Positions 56,291-64,000 of a DNA stretch of 64,000 bases are shown here, one piece after another. The DNA comes from Trileptium ribeirensis. Lineage: Eukaryota > Nematoda > Enoplea > Enoplida > Thoracostomopsidae. Where the stretch lies: positions 1 to 64,000 of the forward strand of contig JASANE010005263.1 of the NCBI GenBank assembly GCA_030248225.1, read 5' to 3'. Each line of letters begins with the position of its first letter. Position 1 is the first letter of the stretch. The notes beneath the pieces are model-generated. The model did not search any database and was not told where the DNA came from. It saw only the letters and a list, made by a program, of their open reading frames with translations. A program made the translations under genes and the position numbers.

Positions 56291-57106
56291 GGTAGATAGC
56301 TAGTGTATATTTATTGTTTTGTACTAGCTTATACGTTTATGTTGTTTTTGTTATTGTTCATGTTTGGATGGGGGTAGGGTGGGAGGAATAATTTTATGAC
56401 GGCTATCGGAATTAATAAGGGGATGTGATTCGTCACCGAAGATGGTGGAGTTCGAGGTGTGGCCAGTAGAATGCCGGTGGGAAACGAAGTGGTCCGAGTT
56501 CTTTAGCTTGTGAGTTTCAAAAGCGTGCGGTGGCGTTATCCTAATTGGCGTGGCGGCGTCACTACCTCTACGTACTCTTGATCCAAAGATTTATACGCCA
56601 AAAGCGTAGTTAAAAACGTTTACTTGTAAGACAGCTATAATAATAAAGCACGTATATCACAGCTGATATATATAGCAAAATTCTTTTTGAGTTACGCCTA
56701 ATTGTGCCCACCAGTAACTTGTTTCTTGTTTTGTGCTGTTCAAATACCACACTTCAGGCTACTGACCCTTCGCTTTTATATTAAATTTAGGAGTAAGATT
56801 GTCTTTATTTAATATTCCTTTAGTGAGTTTTGTACATTTACACCTCACCGTAATGCGTACTGTACAATTATTTAGGTACCTTGAAAATTAATCACTACTA
56901 ATCAAAAATCATGAAAAATAAAACACGGAAATAATAGGGTATTCTTTTGCGCACCTGAGTCGACGAAGGCAAATCAAGGCTGATCGAACTAAACATAAGA
57001 GCACCGAAGATTCTTTGGGTCGACGGGTCTCGCGGCCGTTAGGTTGTAACCGGTTTGAATTTATAAGATCTGTTTCTTCACCGCTTTATCATTATTGAGT
57101 TAGGTC

Positions 57107-57475
57107 TTGTTGCACCGATTGTATCATTCTTTCTTTTGTCGCACCGATTCTTTTTCTTTAATTTCGGTCCATTCTTTGCGCCGATTGTTTGTATGTCATT
57201 CTCTTCATACGACCCTGTCACCAGTTTCTTTGTCATTTGTTATGAGACCGAATTTTGTTCGACTTTGTCACTCAGATTCTTTGTCGATGGTTTCGTTCGA
57301 TTCTTTGTGCACCGGTTGTTTGTGTACTGATATTGTTGCCAATTTCTTTATCACTTGTTTTCTTTATAAAATCGTTTCTTTGTCTTTGACATCGAATACC
57401 GATTCGTTGTGGGTTCTCTGCATGTCGTACCGATTCTTTGTTGTTGCCACTTTTTGCCAGAACGTAGTCAAATGT
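57107..57475 (+). repeat. Degenerate CCGATTCTTTGT repeat in element B
   Basis: At least ten irregularly spaced variants of CACCGATTCTTTGT occur between 57,107 and 57,475. They make long open frames by lack of stops (57,107-57,502), but the product is a low-complexity Phe/Ser/Cys-rich string and not a credible protein. Confidence 0.7.
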
Positions 57476-57639
57476 AGTGCAGATTGTGTGTTGTGGGTCT
57501 GAAATCTTTTAAGTTCCGTCTGTGTGTGCGTGTGTGTGTGATCGGTCATAACTCGGGACTACTTAACCGATTTTCATGATTTTGTGCTCATTCGAACGGG
57601 CATAGTCGATTTATCGTTTATTTCTCTGAGGGTTTTTCT

Positions 57640-58560
57640 ATTTTGGGTTTAGTTCCGGGATCAGAGGTCAAAATGTGGGGATTTACCCCATTTTAGTATA
57701 TACATACCATTCACAGAAGCAAGGTAATTTTTTATCTTAACTTTCGAATTTTTTTCTCTGGTTAGTTTTATTTCATAGTAAAATGATAAATTCCGATGCC
57801 TCTATTTGTTTTTAAATTAAGGCTCCGGTTCTGGATTTATGGGGTTTGAGCTACGGGGGTATGACACCACCACCCAAAATAGGAAAATTTGTTCTGACGT
57901 CCTGGGTGGCCGAAAAGTTTTGTTGGGGGTTTGCAGGCACGGAAAACTCATTGGCGGTGTTGGTTTTGCTCAGTGACCCATGGTTCCATAGGTACGGGGG
58001 TATGGTGCCCCAATGTTCGGGGTCAGAGAGCAAAATAAAGGTTTTTTACCTCATTTTAGTACCCTTCACGGAAGCAATGTTATTTTTATCTTACTTTTCG
58101 AATTTTTTTCTGCTTAGTTTTATTTCATAGTGAAATGATAAATGCCGATGCCACTTTTTTGTTTTTCGATTAAGGTTCCGGTTCGTAGGGATTGAGGTAT
58201 GGCACCCCCGTGGTTCTTTGATCCAAAATTGGAAATTTATTCTGGCGTCCTAGGCGGCTGAAAAGTTTCACTTGGGTGTTTTCATGCGTTGGAAACTCGT
58301 TGTCGGTGTTGGTTTTGCTCTGTGACCCATGGTTCCATTTGACCTAAAATTGGAAAATTTGTTCTGACGTCTTGCTCGACTGAAAAGTTTTACCTGGGAG
58401 TTTTCGGGCATGGCAAACTCATTGTTGGTATTGGTTTTGCTCTGCGATGCATAGTACTATGGGTACAGGGGTATGGCCCCCGCCATGGTTCATCGACCGA
58501 AAATTCCTAATTTTACTGTTACATCCTGGAGGCTGATAGCTTGAACTTTGGGGTCTTGGG
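57640..58560 (+). repeat. Tandem units of ~362 bp plus shorter partial units in element B
   Basis: TCAGAGGTCAAAATG...CCATTTTAGTA...TTTCGAATTTTTTTCT...TTTCATAGT at 57,661 recurs at 58,023 (362 bp). The GGAAAATTTGTTCTGACGTC block appears at 57,882, 58,228 and 58,352 with a remnant at 58,512, and GTGTTGGTTTTGCTC follows each. The array is thus a mixture of full and truncated units. Confidence 0.8.
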
Positions 58561-60227
58561 GCATGGAAAACATATGGCCGGTGTTAGTTTTGTCCTAACT
58601 TGTGCGGTATTGTGTGATATCCACATATTGCATACATATCGAAGTATGCTATCGAGAGCTGATTGGCAGCTGACAGTTTTTTGTGTAAGGGTTCGCCTAA
58701 GCTAAGTAGAGGATTACATATAGGTTCAAAACCACGCAATCATTATTTTTAGGTATATAATTTCGGGTCCCTAAGCCCCTGATAAGACCTAGCTAGGCAG
58801 TTTCCCCCATTTTATGTTTATCGCAAAATCAGAACCCCGCCTCCTTTTCAGTTTTTCAGCAATATTCCAGAAGTATGTGTCATCGATCATTCGATGAATG
58901 CTTCTTTTACCTGATTGGTTGATTTCATTGATTTTGTTACGTAGTTTTAGTTTACTTTAGTGTAGTCTTTGATCAATGTTGCTGTGAGCTGGTTTTTAAT
59001 GATGGCGTCTCCAGAATTTTCTTAGTTTGTTTTAAGTTTTCACGCAAAGAATTGCCTGCTAGTGTGGGTTTAGGGACAGTGTCACGGAATTCCCGAATGT
59101 TTCTGTTGTATGGCTTATTGCTTCCTGTTTGCTTACTGTTTTAAAGAACTGAATCTTGGCGTTAGTTGGATTGACAAGAGTGCCTGTGAAGTGGAACTAA
59201 GATCACATAGCGAAACTATAAGTACCTGATGTTAATAATCGTAGTTTGATGCTGGTGTGTAGGAAAATACGGGCATTATCATACATAAGTATAGGTGTTA
59301 AGGAATTAGGGAATTAAGCCTCTAGTAAAATACAGTGGTATAGGATAATTATTAGAAAATAGATAAGTCAAATTTCGTTCCGAGTCAGCCGCCCCGTGAA
59401 ATGAAACTGCGCGAGTTTAGTAGAAATCAAGGGAAACATCTTGAGCATCCGTGTTGAGTGAGAAGGGCGTGGCATTAGGATGACCAGTCTTAAGAACTTT
59501 CAAATTCCTGTCAACATTCCGATCGGGTGATGGTGGACGAGCAGAAAAAGTTCTAACTAGGATGTCTGGGATCGCGGAAACCTAGTTCATAATCGTAAAC
59601 CTCGCGCATTTTGATCGTGTGTACGTTACATAAGATGGGGGTTTAATAGCTTAAATCTAAAGTCTTAGGTTAAGGTAATTAAATCGAATTACGGAGTATC
59701 AGCTACCGCGATATTCTGTATTAATCTCACAAGAGAGCTAATAAAGTAATAAATAGCCTAAACGCTAAGGATGTTAGAACAAAAAGAAAAGAACCAAAAG
59801 TATAGGGATACTAATCGAGTCACACGAATAACAGCTAAAAGAGCCGTGGTTCTAAATAAAACGCCATCTCAGAAAGAATTGCGTGTCGACAAGGTGTCCT
59901 ATATGTTATATTTGCTCAATTTAAAATAAACTTTTTACATTGCCTTTGCGTGCCGAGTAGCGTGAAACTCCATTACTTAGCCGTAGTTACGCAGCCTCGC
60001 GAGACACATGTCGCACCCAAAAGAACGCGTGCCATTACTCGATTTTTCCACCGGCATTCTACTGGCCGCACCTCGGACCACACAATCTTCGATGACGAAT
60101 CCCTTTCCCCATTTAATTACCGATAGCATTCATAAAAATAATATATACTTCCACCCCACTCATACCATTTAATCGTAACATAACATTTTGTAAATGTTTA
60201 ATATATATACGGGCGTAATAACTGTCA

Positions 60228-60316
60228 CGAAGACCGGTAGTGATAGCTTAGTTATTTAGAGCTGTTGCGGATCCCACAGCGCTAGGTCATGTGTCGAATC
60301 CCACTCCTGCCCTACT
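60228..60316 (+). ncRNA. tRNA-derived SINE-like head upstream of AP-3 delta
   Basis: TAGCTTAGTTATTTAGAGC is a good pol III A box and GGTCATGTGTCGAATCCC a good B box, at tRNA-like spacing. A GCTGT/ACAGC stem encloses the anticodon-loop position, but the loop is 10 nt rather than 7, and the acceptor ends do not pair well. A degenerate tRNA-derived SINE is more likely than a working tRNA gene. It lies about 360 bp before the AP-3 delta start codon. Confidence 0.55.
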
Positions 60317-60677
60317 TTTTAGCCGGCCGTTTTTCAAATCCTTTCGTCTTCGAGCACTGTAGGCATCATTGAAAATTATATGGAACAGCAAAGCAAGAGT
60401 ATATATATTTATTGTTGTGTAAAATAATAGTTTATATATAACAGTTTAGATATATATAGACTTGTAAAATAATGCTTTTTATACTTATTGTTTTGTGTTT
60501 ACATTTCGTAACCCAATATAAAAATTCTCTAAATTTGAAGCATTGTGCCCAATTTTCGGTTTGAAATCGCTGCTGTATATCAAAAAGGCTTCAGCACAGA
60601 TATGCATATTCTTTGTATTTTCCGTAAATTTTAGTGGTTATAATACAAAGTAAAATTGATAAGTATATATCGATCAA
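60317..60677 (+). promoter_or_regulatory. Proximal upstream region / 5' UTR of the AP-3 delta gene
   Basis: AT-rich sequence (several TATATATA words at 60,400-60,450 and 60,665) precedes the start codon. The transcription start cannot be fixed from sequence. The context of the start codon is ATCAAATGAG, with A at -3, acceptable for animal initiation. Confidence 0.4.
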
Positions 60678-60860
60678 ATGAGTTTAATTACCAACGGCCG
60701 TGGCATTGGTAACTTGTCCGGTACTGGTAGTAATCCATCTGCAGTTGCGACCGCGTACGCTAAAACAGCGTTGACCAGGGTGCGCGGTAATTTAGAGCGA
60801 ATATTCGACAAAAATTTAGCTGACCTGGTCAGGGGCATTCGGAACAACAAAGACAACGAG
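60678..60860 (+). CDS. AP3D1: AP-3 complex delta subunit, coding exon 1
   Basis: The 61-codon exon ends GAG|GTAATT, a good splice donor, phase 0. Residues 35-61 contain VRGNLERIFDKNLADLVRGI followed by RNNKDNE, the hallmark N-terminus of AP-3 delta (Drosophila garnet), where the adaptin alpha-solenoid trunk starts. AP-3 delta is a large subunit of the tetrameric adaptor that sorts cargo from endosomes or the trans-Golgi to lysosomes and related organelles. The known proteins start only a few residues before this block, whereas here about 34 residues rich in Gly, Ser, Thr and Ala precede it, with no internal Met. Full-length delta is over 1,000 residues, so the rest lies beyond the window. Confidence 0.88.
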
Positions 60861-60974
60861 GTAATTTATATTTTGTAAAATGTTCTTTTCTGGAACATTA
60901 TTAACGTTGTAGGCGCTACAGAAATTTTTAGATATTATATACATAAATATTTGGTATTTTCATGTGAACGGTTA

Positions 60975-62793
60975 CAATTATTGTTTAAAAAATTTCTTCA
61001 TTTTTGCTTCGGTTGTGGTCCAACATAGCGTACATTTTGGTACAAGCATTGATCAGTTTCCCTATAAAATTAGTAAGGAAGTGTTTTGCAAAATAAGAAG
61101 TAAAAATACCTCCCGTGGGATTTTATCATATTAACCATGTAGGAGTTGTTAACCTTAGCAGTATTTTAACAAAGCAATGCCATGTGGATGCTAGTGGCAG
61201 TTGCTTTCCTCATCTAGGAAGGTGCAGCGTATTTGCTAATGGAAATTGTTTAAGCAATATGCAAAATATAGCTTGTTATTGCAAGTGCTTATGCCAGAAC
61301 TCTAGACCAAGCTCAGCAACAACCTCTGTCTGTTTTTTCAACGGCTATATTAGAACTTTACTAATAAACATAACAAATTACAAAAATGAGCGGAGTAAAT
61401 TAAGATGATATTAAAATTTGCATAAAATTAACTAATTAGTTAATTAATTAACTAATTAGCATAAACGGCCAAGTTTTAGAGCTTCAGAAATATCAAATCC
61501 GTGATCAGCGACATCGAAAACTCCAAAGACTGAGGAAGCTAATAATGTTTATTTATCGATAAATATGTCGGTTTTGGACACCCAGAGCAAAAAAATGCCT
61601 TCCACTATACATCACTGCGTATAGTGCGTCAAATTGGATGTGCTTGCAACGCGTGGAGCGTAGAATACACACTTTCACTCTGTCACCAGTCGCCTCCTTT
61701 TACTACACATACGTTTTTTTGTGTTCTGTGTGGACATTGAAATTATTAGTTTATATGATTCTAATAGAAAATAATAGATAGAAGTTAATTTTCTGATCAG
61801 TGGTCAGAGGCACTGTTTAGGCTAGCGTTGGACAAACAGTGCCCGTCAGTTAGATGATAATGATGATAATTTTCTAATCAGAATGCTATGAATGAGATAA
61901 ACTGTGATGCTGCACGCACAGTTTCAACAAATACAGTTCATTACCAAGAGAGCAGTTTCTTGCTGCGTTGCAGATAACGTTAGTTTACTTCAATTTAGGC
62001 TGGTGCTTCTACTTCAGTTCAATTTACCAACTTTACAAGCGCACTGGCTTGTACCTGACTCAGTTTATGTTAGCAAAGCATACGCTATGTACTTCTACAT
62101 AAGCCGTACTCTGTTACCGAGGTAAGTAAAGTAATGTTATCTGCAACGCAGCCAGAAACTCCTTTCGTGACAATGACCTGTATTGAAACTGTGCGAGCAG
62201 TATCACAGTTTGCCTAATTTATAGCACTCTGATTAGAAAGTTATCATCATTGTCATCTAACTGACGAGCAATGTTTGTCCAGCGCTAGCCTAAACAGTGT
62301 CTCTTACCACTGATCAGAAAATTACTTCCTATATATTAATTTCTCTTAGAATCATACAAACCAATAATTTCAAGTTTCCTACAGAACAACTTGTAACAAA
62401 CGTATAGGGAGGCGACTGGGGACAGAGCTAAAGTGTTTATTCTACATTCCTTGCGTTGTAAGCACATTCAATTTGACGCAGTATACGCAAGGGTGTATAG
62501 CGGAAGACATTTTTTGCTCTGGGTGTCCAAAAACCGACATATTGATCGATAAATAAACATTATTAGCTTACTCAGTCTCTTTAAAGTTTCAGAAAGGCAA
62601 TAATGCCACCGCAATACATTGAGTTTAATGTAAAGGTTATTTTAATGCATTTTAAATCCACTATACCTTAATATCTTCCTTCATCAGTTTACTATGTTTA
62701 AATTTCGAAGACCAGGTTCCGGATCCGGTTTAAATGGACGGTTCCGGTTGCTGGTTCCGGTTCCGGTAAAGTTCGGTTCCTGTTATTCCCGGA
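60975..62793. mobile_element. Rearranged relative of the hAT-type element at 28,586
   Basis: The left part (60,990-61,200: TTCATTTTTGCTTC, then ATTAACCATGTAGGAGTTGTTAAC) follows 28,705-28,880 of the first copy. The middle is an inverted duplication: 61,535-62,110 is the reverse complement of 28,985-29,545, while 62,125-62,590 repeats it in direct orientation. The right end (GGTTCCGGTTGCTGGTTCC...TTATTCCCGG) matches the right end of the first copy with a degraded tip. A perfect 28-bp AT palindrome lies at about 61,432-61,459. No transposase is present. Confidence 0.75.
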
Positions 62794-62794
62794 T

Positions 62795-63480
62795 ATATAT
62801 ATATTCACTATTTGGTATGCTGTTGCCATCCAAATTATATTGGACATTGGGGTTGTTTTGGCCGAAATGGATGCAAGAACACTTTTCTACGTTGAACTCC
62901 ATGCCAGAATCTGCAGCCCACTGTGCCTTATGCCACCTAAATCTGTCGCCACATCTACGGTATATAGGTAGGAAAACGTGTTAGTATGAAGTCGTCTACA
63001 CAGTATGGTATCATCAGTGAATTTTAGTACCATGGATGAAGTGTACTCGTCAATATCGTTTATATAAAATAGGAACAAAACAAGCCCTAATACAGACCCT
63101 TGAGGCACACCACTGCCGACTGGTGCCCACGCACTACGACTACCGTTTACTGCAACAGATTGAGACCGCCCTGACAGAAACGATTTTAGCCAGCCTAGGG
63201 ATGGATCCTGAATACCGCAAGATTGTAACTTTTGCAGAAGTGGCGCATGAGGGACTCGGTCGAAGGCCTTACGCAGATCCAAATAAACAACATCGACGTT
63301 GTCGCCGCTATTTATCACTTCAATTAGCAATCAACGAATATCAGCAATTGTAGTTCGCAAGAACGACCTTTCAAAAAACCAAACTGCGAGGAATGTAGTA
63401 TATTATTAGTACTCGCATATTCTACCAATGCGTTTGCCACAATCTTCTCCATCACCTTAGATATCGATGAGGCCAAGAGC
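62795..63480 (-). pseudogene. CR1/Jockey-type reverse transcriptase fragment, copy 3
   Basis: On the minus strand it runs SISKVMEKIVANALVEYAST, HSSQFGFLKGRSCELQLL, VYLDLRKAFDRVPHAPLL (motif A), SGVPQGSVLGLVLF (motif B) and LKFTDDTILCRR (motif C, aspartates kept). After a frameshift it continues GMEFNVEKCSCIHFG and NNPNVQYNLDG. The fragment stops at the end of the hAT-type element. It lies antisense in the AP-3 delta intron. It differs in sequence from copies 1 and 2, so it is a third lineage. Confidence 0.85.
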
Positions 63481-63487
63481 CCAAAAA

Positions 63488-63720
63488 TACCTATATAACT
63501 CTAGTGGTTGCGGATATATTGCCATTTTTGTGTATTTTGGGTCCCATGGACTCATTGAAAACCGCTTTTTGACCAAACTGGGTAATGTAAGTGATGACAA
63601 CAGCAGCATCCCAGTGGAGAATGAATTGTTTTACAAATTGAGACCCAAATACCTATATATATATAACTTTAGTGGTTGCGGATATATTACCATTTTCGTG
63701 TATTTTGGGTCCCATGGGCC
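63488..63720 (+). repeat. Two-unit direct repeat, ~165-bp period
   Basis: ACCTATATAACTCTAGTGG...TGTATTTTGGGTCCCATGG (63,488-63,550) recurs at 63,650-63,718 with few changes plus extra TA dinucleotides. No coding function. Confidence 0.75.
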
Positions 63721-64000
63721 CAGGGTTTTTTCAAAATTCACGCTGTGCTAAAATGTGTTTTTTGAAATATATATACCTCTGTTTTTATTAACCAGCAAAT
63801 ACCCAAATACCCTGTTTTAGCGTTACAGGGAAAGTCAATCAATAATTAATCGGCTACTAGCAATTTTATATTAATGCATGCAATATATATTTATACAATG
63901 GACCAATCAGTTATATTTAGCACTAATTTCTGAATTTATAGACTTAGGTTCCACAGTTATAAACATGGTCAGTTTATAAGTATTCAGCTTTTTAAAATTT

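Larger units (their letters stand above)
56370..60158. mobile_element. Element B: second long-TIR (fold-back-like) element
   Basis: The left end (56,390-56,480: CTATCGGAATTAATAAGGGG, GATTCGTCACCGAAGAT, GTGTGGCCAGTAGAATGCC) is inverted at the right end (60,048-60,130) and matches the ends of element A in both places. Further inward the arms match only in patches (GCAAAATTCTTTTTGAG at 56,677 with the complement of 59,868-59,885). The right arm shares TTACCTTAACCTAAGAC-type sequence with element A. The inner part is filled by tandem repeats. No transposase was found. Confidence 0.7.
60861..64000 (+). other. AP3D1: AP-3 delta intron 1 (incomplete)
   Basis: After the donor at 60,861 no second coding exon (expected to begin near AKYI) was found before the window end. 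The intron contains a rearranged hAT-type element, an antisense CR1/Jockey reverse transcriptase fragment and a two-unit direct repeat. At 63,726-64,000 I see only AT-rich sequence. Confidence 0.6.

Noticed and set aside
57107..57502. 131-codon Cys/Phe/Ser-rich frame
   Set aside because: It lies on a degenerate CCGATTCTTTGT repeat and has overlapping open frames. There is no conserved domain.

Overview
This is a eukaryotic, almost certainly invertebrate animal, genomic window. The evidence is split genes with GT-AG introns, two conserved metazoan housekeeping genes caught only as their first coding exons, and a large load of retroelements (BEL/Pao, several non-LTR lineages) and terminal-inverted-repeat (TIR) elements including hAT types. 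I cannot name the species. Nothing resembles an operon, and no rRNA gene, convincing intact tRNA gene or CRISPR array was seen.

Region 1 (1-21,609) is a giant imperfect inverted repeat. The left arm (1-10,636) and the right arm (10,811-21,609) are reverse complements around a single-copy spacer of about 174 bp that belongs to a small dispersed repeat family (second copy near 55.95 kb). The arms carry the 5' part of a ubiquitin-conjugating enzyme gene of the UBE2K/E2-25K type. On the minus strand, coding exon 1 (21,621-21,683) and exon 2 (18,997-19,149) are intact with consensus splice sites. The left arm holds a mirror copy of exon 2 (2,480-2,633) that is frameshifted. The exon with the catalytic cysteine was not found in either arm, so as assembled the gene runs into its own inverted copy. 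Either this is a real inverted duplication, or two diverged haplotypes were joined as a fold-back during assembly. The patchy divergence, absence of arm-specific transposon insertions and apparently substitution-free exon favour the second.

Region 2 (21.7-36.1 kb) is nested retroelement debris. It contains a non-LTR 3' fragment with an RNase H domain (plus strand), a degraded BEL/Pao element (minus strand) with gag, protease, RT, RNase H and integrase, split by a hAT-type element and a G-rich TIR element, then an RTE-like non-LTR remnant, a second RNase H fragment in opposite orientation, and a fairly young CR1/Jockey-type element.

Region 3 (36.1-60.2 kb) is dominated by elements with long inverted ends. 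Element A (36,150-42,052) and element B (about 56,370-60,158) share terminal sequence and look like one fold-back-type family. Element A has a near-intact CR1/Jockey-type element at its centre. Element C (about 49,205-53,175) carries a 32-bp minisatellite with higher-order structure and is interrupted by a hAT-type element. A short hAT-type element (47,732-48,046) has a textbook 8-bp target duplication.

Region 4 (60.2-64.0 kb) starts with a tRNA-derived SINE-like head, then the first coding exon of the AP-3 adaptor delta subunit gene (60,678-60,860, plus strand), whose first intron fills the rest of the window with a rearranged hAT-type element and another CR1/Jockey RT fragment. The UBE2K and AP-3 delta genes are transcribed away from each other, with about 39 kb of transposon-rich sequence between their first coding exons.
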